From: Serinicoccus sediminis
GTDB lineage: Bacteria; Actinomycetota; Actinomycetes; Actinomycetales; Dermatophilaceae
Assembly: GCF_004153545.1 (NCBI RefSeq)
Contig: NZ_SDVA01000004.1
Location: 1 to 64,000, forward strand
DNA: 64,000 bases
Direction: 5' to 3'
A model generated the notes under the pieces. The model was not told where the DNA came from and made no database searches. It was given only the letters and a program-made list of their open reading frames with translations. Made by a program: the position numbers and the translations under genes. Below, piece by piece: positions 37,897 through 46,688 of the stretch; position 1 is the stretch's first letter; each line of letters opens with the position of its first letter.

Positions 37897-38260
37897 CAGT
37901 GTGTACTCCTTGGTCTGCGCCCTTCGGGGGCGCCCTCTCGCCGCCGCCCGCGGCCGGACGTCAGAGGCGTCCGGTGGGCGACGACACCTCGTTGTTCCGT
38001 CTGGGTGAGCGGTGCCGGGTCAGGGTGGTGGCTCCGCGGTCTCTGCTTGGGCCAACGCCAGGCCCAGGGACAGTGTTCCCGATCCTCCCATCGCGACACG
38101 CCGTAGCACAAGGGTGAATGACCGGCGGGCCCCCGGGGCGGGGTGAGGGATGAGTCACATCCGTCACAGGCCGCCCCCGTCGACGGGGGCGCCGGGAGGC
38201 CTGCGCGGGTCGCTGCGTAGGGTGACGAGAATCCTGTCCCATGCTACTGGAGGAGCTCGT
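37897..38260. other. 364-bp gene-free divergent control region of whiB1 and the amidohydrolase
   Basis: No convincing gene is present. Next to whiB1 is a leader hairpin (37917-37922 with 37928-37933). A perfect 18-bp palindrome, GCCCCCGTCGACGGGGGC, lies at 38173-38190. About 28 bp further is TAGGGT (38218-38223), a candidate -10 for the amidohydrolase. A direct repeat TCACATCCGTCACA lies near 38154-38167. The whiB1 promoter is not clear by eye. Confidence 0.6.
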
Positions 38261-39469
38261 ATGCCCAGCCCACGACCGTCCCTGGCCATCGTCGGTGCCC
38301 ACGTCGTCCCGGTCGACGGGGAGGTGATCGAGGACGGCACCGTCCTGGTCCAGGACGGGGTCATCGCGGCCGTCGGCCCCCGTGCGGAGGTCGACGTGCC
38401 GGACGGCGTCGAGGTGGTGGACGGGGCCGGGTCGTGGCTCCTGCCCGGGCTCGTCGACGCGCACGTGCACCTGGGCGTGTGGGAGGAGGGCGAGGGCTGG
38501 GCCGGGCTGGACGGCAACGAGACGACCGACCCGGTCATGGCGGCCGCCCGCGCCATCGACGCCATCAACCCGCGCGAGCAGGGTTTCGACGACGCGCTGG
38601 GCGCCGGGGTGACCACGGTCAACGTCAACCCCGGATCGGCCAACCCGATCGGGGGCCAGGCGGTGGCGCTCAAGACCTACGGGCGCTACGTGGACGAGAT
38701 GGTGCTGCGCAACCCCTCCGGGATCAAGGCGGCCCTGGGGGAGAACCCCAAGCGGGTCTACGGCGAGCAGAAGAAGACGCCGGCCACCCGCCTGGGCGTG
38801 GCCCTCGTCCTGCGCAAGGCCTTCGCCGCCGCCCGGTCCTACCAGGCGAAGCTCGCGGCGGCCGGGGACAGCCCGGTCGAGACCGACCTCGTCAGCGAGG
38901 CGCTGGTCGCGGTGCTGGAGCGGGAGATCCCCTGGCGCCAGCACTGCCACCGCGCGGACGACATCGCCACCGCCATCCGGCTCTCCGAGGAGTTCGGCTA
39001 CCGGCTCGTGCTCGACCACGGGACCGAGGCATACCTCGTCGCCGACCTCGTCGCCGAGCGCGACATCCCGGTGCTCTACGGCCCGATGATCGTGAGCCGC
39101 TCCAAGGTCGAGGTGCGCCACCGGAGCCCGAAGGCGCCCGGGATCCTGGACCGGGCCGGGGTCCAGGTGTCCATCATCACCGACCACCCGGTGGTGCCCA
39201 TCGACCACCTCATCACCCAGGTCGCGCTCGCGGTCCGCGAGGGCATGGACCGGGACGCCGCGCTCCGCGCCGTGACCATCAACCCCGCCCGGGTGCTGGG
39301 GGTCGAGGACCGCCTCGGGTCTCTCACCGTGGGCAAGGACGCCGACCTGGCCCTGTGGTCCGGCGACTGGCTCGACCTGCAGTCGCGGGTGCTGCGCACG
39401 TGGATCGACGGGGTCGAGGTCTACTCCTACGACCGCGAGTCCGGCACCGGGACCGTCCGCCCCCGCTGA
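38261..39469 (+). CDS. amidohydrolase family protein (imidazolonepropionase-like)
   Basis: A 402-residue metal-dependent hydrolase. The N-terminal beta-sandwich (LAIVGAHVVPVDGEVIEDGT) leads into the metal site VDAHVHLGVWE (about residues 60-70). Later come HCHRADDIATAIRLSEEFG, LDHGTEAYLVADLVAE and ITDHPVVPIDH with the other ligand positions, and the C-terminal GKDADLALWSG. The substrate cannot be told from sequence; relatives are annotated as imidazolonepropionase-like or deacetylases, and no histidine-degradation genes are adjacent. ATG 38261 has GGAGGAG (38249-38255). The frame is open upstream to 38150 but lacks such a site. Confidence 0.8.
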   Translation: MPSPRPSLAIVGAHVVPVDGEVIEDGTVLVQDGVIAAVGPRAEVDVPDGVEVVDGAGSWLLPGLVDAHVHLGVWEEGEGWAGLDGNETTDPVMAAARAIDAINPREQGFDDALGAGVTTVNVNPGSANPIGGQAVALKTYGRYVDEMVLRNPSGIKAALGENPKRVYGEQKKTPATRLGVALVLRKAFAAARSYQAKLAAAGDSPVETDLVSEALVAVLEREIPWRQHCHRADDIATAIRLSEEFGYRLVLDHGTEAYLVADLVAERDIPVLYGPMIVSRSKVEVRHRSPKAPGILDRAGVQVSIITDHPVVPIDHLITQVALAVREGMDRDAALRAVTINPARVLGVEDRLGSLTVGKDADLALWSGDWLDLQSRVLRTWIDGVEVYSYDRESGTGTVRPR

Positions 39470-39476
39470 CCCGGGG

Positions 39477-39511
39477 CGGGCGGACCCGGCCCTCCCGGGC
39501 CCGGACCGCCC
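39477..39511. terminator. GC-rich imperfect hairpin between convergent genes
   Basis: GGGCGG (39478-39483) pairs with CCGCCC (39506-39511), and CCCGG with CCGGG inside, leaving a one-sided bulge. It lies between the stops of the amidohydrolase and FhuF-like genes and could end both transcripts. There is no U-tract. Confidence 0.35.
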
Positions 39512-39513
39512 GG

Positions 39514-40281
39514 TCAGTGGCCCGGCGTGACCAGGTGGGGGTGGCTCGGCGCGCGGACGCAGTCGGGGCACAGCCCGTGCCCGGGGATGCGGTCGAAGAG
39601 GCAGCAGCCGCGGCGCACGAAGGCCTCGTCGGGCCGTTCCATCGCGCCGCCGACCCCGTCCGGCAGGCCGGAGCGGAGGCGGGTGCCGCCCCCGGGGGCG
39701 AGTCCCGGCGAGGAGAGCAGCATCCGCGCCAGCTCCCACGCGGCAGGGCCGCAGCCCGGCCGGGCGTGGGCCAGCACCCGTGCCGCCCCCACCAGGCTCG
39801 AGGTGGTGTTGCTCAGCAGCACCCGGGGGGCGACGCCACCCACCCGGGCGCACGCCGCGTCCAGGTCGGCCAGGCTGCCGGCCACGAGGGTCCGCGCCAG
39901 CCGGTCGGCCGCCTCGTCGAGGGTCGCCACGGAGGTCCAGGGCGTGTCCGGCGCCAGTGCCAGCGGCACCTCGCCGCGGTGACCGGGGGAGCCGAGCAGG
40001 TGCCCGGAGAGCAGGTCGGGCACCCGGCCGTGCAGCACCGCGGTGGCCAGGCCTACCGACAGCAGCCGGGAGGCCAGGCCCACCTGCAGGGCCGACGCGG
40101 CCACCTTCGGGTCCACGTCGCCCGGGTCCTGACCGGTGCTGCCTGCGAGGGCCGCGCGCACCTGGGCCAGCCGGGCGGCCAGCCGGTCCTCCCTGAGCAG
40201 CTCGGGCCACGGCACGGCGTCGCTCCCGGCCGGGTCGGCGAGCACGAAGAAGCCGCCCAGCCGGTCGAGGTCGACCAGCAC
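39514..40281 (-). CDS. FhuF-like (2Fe-2S) protein, putative ferric-siderophore reductase
   Basis: A 255-residue protein whose C-terminus carries the FhuF-type cluster motif CCLFDRIPGHGLCPDC (two adjacent cysteines, then CxxC). The preceding part is Ala/Leu-rich and helical. FhuF proteins reduce ferric hydroxamate siderophores in the cytoplasm. There is no ATG after the preceding stop; GTG 40281, 11 bases downstream of the PPDK stop, gives VLVDLDRLGGFF. It follows PPDK on the same strand and is probably co-transcribed, although no iron uptake gene is near. Confidence 0.7.
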   Translation of the reverse strand: MLVDLDRLGGFFVLADPAGSDAVPWPELLREDRLAARLAQVRAALAGSTGQDPGDVDPKVAASALQVGLASRLLSVGLATAVLHGRVPDLLSGHLLGSPGHRGEVPLALAPDTPWTSVATLDEAADRLARTLVAGSLADLDAACARVGGVAPRVLLSNTTSSLVGAARVLAHARPGCGPAAWELARMLLSSPGLAPGGGTRLRSGLPDGVGGAMERPDEAFVRRGCCLFDRIPGHGLCPDCVRAPSHPHLVTPGH

Positions 40282-40292
40282 GGCGCCCAGGC

Positions 40293-42953
40293 TCAGGACG
40301 ACTCCCGCCCGGCCAGCACCGCGCGGGCGGCGGCGAACCGGGCGATGGGGACGCGGTAGGGCGAGCACGAGACGTAGCTGAGCCCCAGCTCCTCGAACAG
40401 CAGGATGGAGGCGGGGTCGCCGCCGTGCTCGCCGCACACGCCGAGCTTGAGGTCGGGCTTGGCCGACCGCCCGCCCTCGGCTCCCAGCCGGACGAGGCCC
40501 CCGACACCGTCGCGGTCGATGGATTCGAACGGGTTGTGCGGGATGACCTCGTCGGAGACGTAGGCCGACAGGAAGCCGCCCTCGGCGTCGTCGCGGGAGA
40601 TGCCGATGCCGGTCTGCGTCAGGTCGTTGGTGCCGAAGGAGAAGAAGTCGGCGTGCTGCGCGATCTGGTCGGCCACCACCGCCGCCCGCGGCAGCTCGAT
40701 CATCGTGCCGACGGTCACGTCGAGCTCGGCGCCGGCGCTCCCCAGCTCCTCGGCGACCACCCGCTCGACGACCGCCCGCTGCGCCTGCAGCTCGGCGGCG
40801 TAGGCCACGAGCGGGACCATGATCTCGACGCCGGCCGTCTCGCCCTCGCGCTCACGGACCGCGAGGGCCGCACGGATGATGGCCCGGGTCTGCATCTCGG
40901 GGATCTCCGGGTAGAGCATCGCCAGCCGGCAGCCCCGGGTGCCGAGCATGGGGTTCTGCTCGTGCAGGCGCTTGACCTGGCCGAGCAGGGCCTTGGCGGC
41001 GGTGAGCTCGTCGGCGTCGCCGCCGGTCAGCTCCAGGCGCTGCACCAGCAGCGACTGCTCGACGAGGTCGGGCAGGAACTCGTGCAGCGGCGGGTCCAGC
41101 AGCCGGACGGTGACCGGCAGCCCCTTCATCGCCGTGAACAGCGCCTCGAAGTCCTCCTGCTGCATGGGCAGGATGGTCTCCAGGGCCGCCGCACGGTCCT
41201 CCTCGGTCTCGGCGAGGATCATCTGCCGGACCGCGGGCAGCCGGTCGGCCGCCATGAACATGTGCTCGGTGCGGCACAGCCCGATCCCCTCGGCACCCAG
41301 CTCCCGCGCCTTGGCCGCGTCCTCGCCGGTGTCGGCGTTGGCCCGCACCCCGAGCCGCCGCACCTCGTCGGCCCAGGTGACGATGGCCTCGAAGTCCTCG
41401 TTGATCTGCGGCGGCACCAGCTCCAGCGCCTCGCCGTAGACCTCGCCGGTCGACCCGTCCAGGGTGATGAGGTCGCCCTCGGCGAAGGTGTGCCCGCCGA
41501 CGGTGAGGGTCCGGTCGGTGGTGTTGATCCGGATGCCGCTGGCCCCGGCCACGCACGGCTTGCCCATGCCGCGCGCGACGACCGCGGCGTGCGACGTCAT
41601 ACCCCCGTGGGCGGTGAGGACCCCCTGGGCGACGATGACGCCGTGGATGTCGTCCGGCGTCGTCTCGTAGCGGACGAGCACGACCGGCTCCCCGGCCCCG
41701 CCGCGGGCGGCGGCGGTGTCGGCGTCGAAGACGACCTCGCCGACGGCGGCACCGGGGGAGGCCGGCAGGCCCTTGGTGACCGGGCTGCGGCCGTGCTCGG
41801 GGTCGATGGCGGGGTGCAGCAGCTGGTCCAGCTGGCCGGGCTCGATGCGCTGCAGCGCCTCCTCCTGGGTCAGCACCCCCTCCTCGACGAGGTCGCGGGC
41901 GACCCGCAGCGCGGCGGCCGCGGTGCGCTTGCCGTTGCGGGTCTGCAGCAGGTAGAGCGTGCCGTCCTCGACGGTGAACTCGATGTCCTGCATGTCCTTG
42001 TAGTGGGCCTCGAGGTCGTGCATCGTCTGCACCAGCTGGGTGTAGGCCTCGGGCAGCACCTCCTCCATCTCGGCGAGCGGCTTGGGGGTGCGGATCCCGG
42101 CGACGACGTCCTCGCCCTGGGCGTTGACGAGGAACTCGCCGTAGAGCTCCTGGACGCCGGTCGAGGGGTTGCGGGTGAAGCACACCCCGGTCGCGGAGGT
42201 GTCGCCGCGGTTGCCGAAGACCATCTGCATGACGTTGACCGCCGTCCCGAGGTCGTCCGGGATGCCGTTGGCCCGACGGTAGACGCGGGCCCGCGGGGTG
42301 TCCCAGGAGTTGAAGACGGCGGAGATCGCGCCCCGCAGCTGCTCGCGGGGGTCGGTGGGCAGGTCGCGGCCGAGCTCGCGACGGGAGACCTCGAGGTAGG
42401 TGCGCACCAGCTCCTGCAGGTCCTCGGTGGTGAGGTCGGTGTCCTGCTCGACCCCACGGCGGGCCTTGAGCGCGGTGAGCTCGTCCTCGTAGGCGTGCGG
42501 CGCGACCCCCTCGACGACCTCGCCGTACATCTGCAGGAAGCGGCGGTAGGAGTCCCACGCGAAGCGTGGGTTGTCCGCCTCCGCGCCCAGGGCCTCGACG
42601 GTGTCCTCGCCGATGCCGAGGTTGAGGATGGTGTCCATCATCCCGGGCATGGACACGACGGCACCGGAGCGGACCGAGAGCAGCAGTGGGTGCTCCCCGC
42701 CGAGGGTGCGGCCGGTGCGCTCCTCCAGCCGGGCGAGCGAGGCGAGCACGTCGTCCCAGAGCCCCTCCGGCCACTCGCCACCGGCCTCGGTCGTGGCGAT
42801 GCACGCGGCCGTGCTCACCGTGAACCCGTCGGGGACGGGGATGCCGAGGCGCTTCATCTCCGCCAGGTTGGCGCCCTTGCCACCCAGGAGGGCGCGCATC
42901 TGCGCGTTGCCCTCGGACATGTCGTAGAGGTAGGTCTGTGTCTGCCCGGCCAT
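40293..42953 (-). CDS. ppdK: pyruvate, phosphate dikinase
   Basis: An 886-residue enzyme interconverting pyruvate + ATP + Pi and PEP + AMP + PPi. The N-terminal ATP-grasp domain has GGKGANLAEM and RSGAVVSMPGMMDTILNLG. The central phosphohistidine site is in LTAHGGMTSHAAVVARGMG, where the flanking threonine/serine positions are the regulated residues. The C-terminal PEP/pyruvate barrel has GLCRTEHMF, FSFGTNDLTQ and the catalytic cysteine in KLGVCGEHGGDP. ATG 42953 has AGGAG seven bases upstream; a longer frame to 43052 lacks support. It lies directly downstream of its regulatory protein gene. Confidence 0.96.
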   Translation of the reverse strand: MAGQTQTYLYDMSEGNAQMRALLGGKGANLAEMKRLGIPVPDGFTVSTAACIATTEAGGEWPEGLWDDVLASLARLEERTGRTLGGEHPLLLSVRSGAVVSMPGMMDTILNLGIGEDTVEALGAEADNPRFAWDSYRRFLQMYGEVVEGVAPHAYEDELTALKARRGVEQDTDLTTEDLQELVRTYLEVSRRELGRDLPTDPREQLRGAISAVFNSWDTPRARVYRRANGIPDDLGTAVNVMQMVFGNRGDTSATGVCFTRNPSTGVQELYGEFLVNAQGEDVVAGIRTPKPLAEMEEVLPEAYTQLVQTMHDLEAHYKDMQDIEFTVEDGTLYLLQTRNGKRTAAAALRVARDLVEEGVLTQEEALQRIEPGQLDQLLHPAIDPEHGRSPVTKGLPASPGAAVGEVVFDADTAAARGGAGEPVVLVRYETTPDDIHGVIVAQGVLTAHGGMTSHAAVVARGMGKPCVAGASGIRINTTDRTLTVGGHTFAEGDLITLDGSTGEVYGEALELVPPQINEDFEAIVTWADEVRRLGVRANADTGEDAAKARELGAEGIGLCRTEHMFMAADRLPAVRQMILAETEEDRAAALETILPMQQEDFEALFTAMKGLPVTVRLLDPPLHEFLPDLVEQSLLVQRLELTGGDADELTAAKALLGQVKRLHEQNPMLGTRGCRLAMLYPEIPEMQTRAIIRAALAVREREGETAGVEIMVPLVAYAAELQAQRAVVERVVAEELGSAGAELDVTVGTMIELPRAAVVADQIAQHADFFSFGTNDLTQTGIGISRDDAEGGFLSAYVSDEVIPHNPFESIDRDGVGGLVRLGAEGGRSAKPDLKLGVCGEHGGDPASILLFEELGLSYVSCSPYRVPIARFAAARAVLAGRESS

Positions 42954-43014
42954 CTCTGCGCTCCTCGCGGTCGGGGCGGGGCCCCGCTGCCCCAGCCGTC
43001 CTGTGGCACGGAGC

Positions 43015-43869
43015 CTACCGGGAGAGCGAGCTCCCGCCGGACGCAGCCTCACGACGTCGTTGGACGACCTCGATGACCCGTCCTGCGGCCTCCTCGAGCG
43101 CCAGGTCCGTGGTCTCGATGACCGGGCAGCCGAGGCTGCGCTGGAGCTGGGCGACCTCGTCCAGCTCGTCGAAGATCTTCACCAGGTCGGTGTAGCCGTC
43201 GCGATGGCTCTGGGGGCTGCCCATGGCCCGCACCCGGCGGCCCCGGATCTGCTGCAGGCGCTCGGGGTCGATGGTCAGGCCGACGATCTTCCACCGCTGC
43301 ACCTCCTGCAGCTGCTGCGGCGGGGCGATGCCGGGGACGAGGGGGATGTTGGCGGTGCGGTAGCCCAGGTAGCCGAGGTACATCGACAGCGGGGTCTTGC
43401 CGGTCCGGCTGACCCCGATGAGCACGATGTCGGCCTCGCGCAGGTGGTTGGAGAGGTTGCCGTCGTCGTTGGCGACGGCGAACTCCATCGCGGCCACCCG
43501 CTTGAAGTAGTCCTCGCCGACGCCGACGGGGCGCACCACGCGTTCCGGCGCCTGGCCGGTGACCGCGGAGAGCGCGGTGACCGCCGGCTCCAGCAGGTCG
43601 GCGTGGGGCAGGCCGTGCTCCTCGCACAGCTGGGTGACCCGGACGCGCAGGGTCTCGTCCACCACGGTGGAGAACACGACGGTGCGGACCTGCTCGGGAC
43701 GCATCCGGGCGAAGGAGTCGTGCAGCCCGTCCAGCGAGGACTGCCGCGGGTGCCGGATGATGCGCACGTCGTGGTCGGCGTACTGCGCGGCGGCCGCGCG
43801 GGCCACGCGGGCGGCGGTGTCGCCGGTGGAGTCGGCGATGATGTGCAGCTCGACGGGTGGGCGTGCCAT
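43015..43869 (-). CDS. PPDK/PEP-synthase regulatory kinase-phosphorylase (DUF299)
   Basis: A 284-residue bifunctional protein that inactivates PPDK by ADP-dependent threonine phosphorylation and reactivates it by Pi-dependent dephosphorylation. Family motifs are HIIADSTGDTAARVARAA near the N-terminus and the P-loop GVSRTGKTPLSMYLGYLGYR (about residues 150-169). ATG 43869 lies 7 bases after TACCCT on the minus strand (43882-43877), suggesting a leaderless mRNA that continues into ppdK 61 bases later. The pairing with its target supports both assignments. Confidence 0.93.
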   Translation of the reverse strand: MARPPVELHIIADSTGDTAARVARAAAAQYADHDVRIIRHPRQSSLDGLHDSFARMRPEQVRTVVFSTVVDETLRVRVTQLCEEHGLPHADLLEPAVTALSAVTGQAPERVVRPVGVGEDYFKRVAAMEFAVANDDGNLSNHLREADIVLIGVSRTGKTPLSMYLGYLGYRTANIPLVPGIAPPQQLQEVQRWKIVGLTIDPERLQQIRGRRVRAMGSPQSHRDGYTDLVKIFDELDEVAQLQRSLGCPVIETTDLALEEAAGRVIEVVQRRREAASGGSSLSR

Positions 43870-43896
43870 GTCGCCGAGGGTATGCCCTCGACCCGC

Positions 43897-44070
43897 TCAG
43901 ACCGGGTCGTTGCGGTCCCCGGGCGCCTCCTCGCTCGCGACCCCCTCGACGTCGGTGTCCAGGTCGGCGGGGTCGCCGGTGGTCTCGGCCTCCTGCGCCG
44001 GGTCCGGCACGAGCGGCTGCGCCGCCCCGGTCGGGTCCTCGGTCTCCTGCCCGTGCGGCTGCTGGCTCAT
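43897..44070 (-). CDS. small acidic hypothetical protein (57 residues)
   Basis: ATG 44070 opens a 57-codon frame starting MSQQPHGQETEDPTGAAQ and ending GDRNDPV. All codons after the start end in G or C, as expected for a real gene here. The product is strongly acidic (many Asp/Glu), has no hydrophobic segment and is probably disordered. It lies 13 bases downstream of the DUF4282 gene on the same strand and before the PPDK regulator. There is no clear ribosome binding site, so expression may depend on coupling. Confidence 0.5.
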   Translation of the reverse strand: MSQQPHGQETEDPTGAAQPLVPDPAQEAETTGDPADLDTDVEGVASEEAPGDRNDPV

Positions 44071-44083
44071 GGCGCGGGGGTGC

Positions 44084-44434
44084 TCACATCCCGCCGCGGT
44101 GGTGGACGTCCTCGGAGAGGCGGATCACCGCGTAGTACAGCTCCAGGCTCATGCGCACGAACGCGAGGTAGACCAGGCCGATGATCGGGGAGGCGATGAT
44201 GAGGAGCAGGCCCAGGAAGATGGCGCCGCCACCCTGGAACATCGTCGTGAGGCCGCTGATGGCGATGCCGATCGTCAGCAGGGCCACCAGGACCGTCGCG
44301 ATGATGTAGACGATCTTGACGATGCTGGGGGTGATGAAGGTGTCGAAGTTGTAGTCGAAGAGCGCCTTGAGCCCCGCAGGCTCGGGGGTGCGACGTGGCT
44401 GGTCGGGGGTGCCGTAGGGCTGCTGTGAGGTCAT
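44084..44434 (-). CDS. DUF4282 family membrane protein
   Basis: A 116-residue protein with a Pro/Gln-rich N-terminus (MTSQQPYGTPDQPRRTPEP), the conserved LFDYNFDTFITPSIVKIVYI and two membrane helices (about residues 43-65 and 71-98), ending SLELYYAVIRLSEDVHHRGGM. This is the DUF4282 layout; the function is unknown. ATG 44434 lies 7 bases after TACCGT on the minus strand (44447-44442), so it is probably leaderless; a longer reading to 44470 would start before the promoter. Confidence 0.8.
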   Translation of the reverse strand: MTSQQPYGTPDQPRRTPEPAGLKALFDYNFDTFITPSIVKIVYIIATVLVALLTIGIAISGLTTMFQGGGAIFLGLLLIIASPIIGLVYLAFVRMSLELYYAVIRLSEDVHHRGGM

Positions 44435-44493
44435 GGGAGCCACGGTAGTACCATCCGCCCCTCGCGTCACGCATCAGATGTCACACTTCGCGT

Positions 44494-45450
44494 ATGCAGC
44501 GCCTCACCCCCACGGTCGACGACGCCGCGCCCCCGCATCCCGTCGTGGCGGTGGTGGGCCCGACGGCCACCGGCAAGTCCGACCTGGCCGTGCGGCTGGC
44601 GCTCGAGCTCGGCGGGGAGGTCGTCGGGGCGGACGCCTCGCAGCTCTACCGCGGGATGGACGTCGGGACCGCCAAGCTGACCGTGGCCGAGCGCCGGGGC
44701 GTGCCCCACCACCAGCTCGACGTGCTGGGCGTGCGCGAGGAGGCCAGCCTCGCGGCCTACCAGGAGGCGGCCCGGGCGGACCTCGCCGCGATCCGCGCGC
44801 GCGGCCGCGTGCCGGTCGTCGTCGGCGGGTCCGGGCTCTACGTGCGGGCGCTGCTCGACCGGTTGGAGATCCCGCCCACCGACCCCGGGGTCCGGGCCCG
44901 GTGGGAGCGCGAGCTGGAGACGCGCGGCGTCGACGCGCTGCACGACGAGCTGGCCCGGCAGGACCCCGGGGCGGCGGCCCGCATCGAGCGCCGCAACGGC
45001 CGACGGGTGGTCCGGGCCCTGGAGGTGGTCGAGCTGACCGGGCGGCCCTTCAGCGCGACGATGCCGACCCGCGAGCTGGTCGAGCCGACGGTGCTGCTCG
45101 GGCTGCGGGCCGACCGGGAGGTGCTCGACCGGCGCATCGACGACCGGGCGGCCCGGATGTGGTCCGACGGGCTGCTGGAGGAGGTCCGCCGCCTGGAGGC
45201 GGCAGGGCTGCGCGAGGGCCGGACCGCCTCGCGGGCCGTGGGGTACGCGCAGGCGCTGCGGCAGCTGGACGGCGAGCTCGAGGAGCGCGAGGCGGTCGCG
45301 GACACCGCCGCGGCGACCCGGCGGCTGGCCCGGCGCCAGCAGTCGTGGTTCGGCCCCGATCCCCGCGTCGTCTGGCTGGAGCACGACGACCCGGACCTGC
45401 TCGCCCGAGCCCTCGACCTGGTCGCGCTAGCGGCCGGGAGGGCAGGATGA
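44494..45450 (+). CDS. miaA: tRNA dimethylallyltransferase
   Basis: A 318-residue enzyme that adds a dimethylallyl group to A37 of tRNAs reading UNN codons. It shows P-loop VVGPTATGKSDLAVRLA (about residues 19-35), the DASQLYRGMDVGTAK substrate loop, VVVGGSGLYVRALLDRLE and RRLARRQQSWFG near the C-terminus. ATG 44494 follows CACACT (44482-44487) by 6 bases, a leaderless geometry. It is divergent from the DUF4282 gene and overlaps the antiporter gene by four bases (ATGA). Confidence 0.95.
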   Translation: MQRLTPTVDDAAPPHPVVAVVGPTATGKSDLAVRLALELGGEVVGADASQLYRGMDVGTAKLTVAERRGVPHHQLDVLGVREEASLAAYQEAARADLAAIRARGRVPVVVGGSGLYVRALLDRLEIPPTDPGVRARWERELETRGVDALHDELARQDPGAAARIERRNGRRVVRALEVVELTGRPFSATMPTRELVEPTVLLGLRADREVLDRRIDDRAARMWSDGLLEEVRRLEAAGLREGRTASRAVGYAQALRQLDGELEEREAVADTAAATRRLARRQQSWFGPDPRVVWLEHDDPDLLARALDLVALAAGRAG

Positions 45451-46688
45451 CCGTCATGGAGCTGGTCCCGCTCTCCGCCTCGGCGTCCCCCACCTCGGAC
45501 ACCGCGCTGCTGTCGATGTTCTGGATCGGCTGCGTCCTCGTCGTGTCCCCGGTCCTGGTGCGGGCCTCGCGCGGGCTGCTGCCCGACGTCGTCGTGCTGC
45601 TGGCCCTGGGGTGTCTCATCGGGCCGAGCGTGCTGGCGCTCGCGGAGGTCGGGCCCGGGGTGGGGCTGGTGCGAGAGCTGGGCCTGGGCCTGCTCTTCCT
45701 GCTCGCCGGCACCGAGATCGACCCTGCCACGCTGCGGGCGCGCCAGGGCCGGCAGGCGGCGCTCACCTGGCTGCTGTGCCTCGTGCTGGCCCTGGGACTG
45801 GCGTGGGCGCTGATACCGGACGAGAGCCTGGCCGCCGCGATCGTGCTGGCCATCGCGGTCACCTCCACCGCGCTCGGGACCCTGCTGCCCATCCTCAAGG
45901 ATCGCGGCCAGCTGGACTCCCCGCTCGGGACGTCGGTGCTCACCCACGGGGCCGTGGGCGAGCTCATGCCGGTCCTGGCCATGGCCCTGCTCCTCTCGAC
46001 CCGGTCGACCTGGGTGTCGGCGGGTGTCCTGCTGGCCTTCTTCGCGGTCGCGGCGCTGGTGGCGGTCGTGCCGCACCGCCTGGTGATGCGGGTCCCGGGC
46101 ATCCGGGCGGCCCTGGTGGAGGGCGCCGACACCACGGCTCAGACGGCCATACGGGTGACCTTCTGGTTGCTGCTCACCCTCATGGCGGCGGCGAGCGTCT
46201 TCGAGCTGGACGTCGTGCTCGGGGCCTTCGCCGCCGGCTTCATCGTCCGGGCCGTCCGCCCCCGCGGCTTCGAGGCCTACGAGGAGCGCCTGGAGGGCGC
46301 CGCCTACGGGTTCTTCGTGCCGGTCTTCTTCGTCACGTCCGGGATGAACGTCGACGTCGAGGCGGTCGTCGAGCAGCCGCTCCTGCTGGTGGCCTTGCTC
46401 GTCATGATCCTGGCGCTACGCGGGGGGCCCGTCTGGCTGCGCGAGCGGTTCACCCGGACCGGCAGCGGGCTGACCGAGCCGGCCGACCGGCTGCGTCTGG
46501 CGCTCTACTCGGCGACCGGGCTGCCCATCATCGTCGCGGTCACCGAGCTCGGCGTCGCTCGCGACCTCATCCCGGGCGAGCTCGCCGCGGTGCTCGTCGC
46601 CGCCGGCGCGGTCACGGTGCTCGTGTTCCCCTTCCTCGCGCGCCCGGCGCCGGCGACGTCGGCGGCTCAGCCCGGCACGCGGCGCTGA
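45447..46688 (+). CDS. CPA2-type cation:proton antiporter
   Basis: A 413-residue integral membrane protein with about 11-12 hydrophobic segments, including LPDVVVLLALGCLIGPSVLAL, LGLGLLFLLAGTEIDPATLR and FGVD-like FELDVVLGAFAAGFIVR in order. The LLAGTEID motif and absence of a cytoplasmic TrkA domain fit KefB/CPA2 exchangers. The ion is unknown. ATG 45447 overlaps the miaA stop (ATGA). At its 3' end it overlaps the convergent SDR gene by 22 bp. Confidence 0.85.
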   Translation: MTVMELVPLSASASPTSDTALLSMFWIGCVLVVSPVLVRASRGLLPDVVVLLALGCLIGPSVLALAEVGPGVGLVRELGLGLLFLLAGTEIDPATLRARQGRQAALTWLLCLVLALGLAWALIPDESLAAAIVLAIAVTSTALGTLLPILKDRGQLDSPLGTSVLTHGAVGELMPVLAMALLLSTRSTWVSAGVLLAFFAVAALVAVVPHRLVMRVPGIRAALVEGADTTAQTAIRVTFWLLLTLMAAASVFELDVVLGAFAAGFIVRAVRPRGFEAYEERLEGAAYGFFVPVFFVTSGMNVDVEAVVEQPLLLVALLVMILALRGGPVWLRERFTRTGSGLTEPADRLRLALYSATGLPIIVAVTELGVARDLIPGELAAVLVAAGAVTVLVFPFLARPAPATSAAQPGTRR

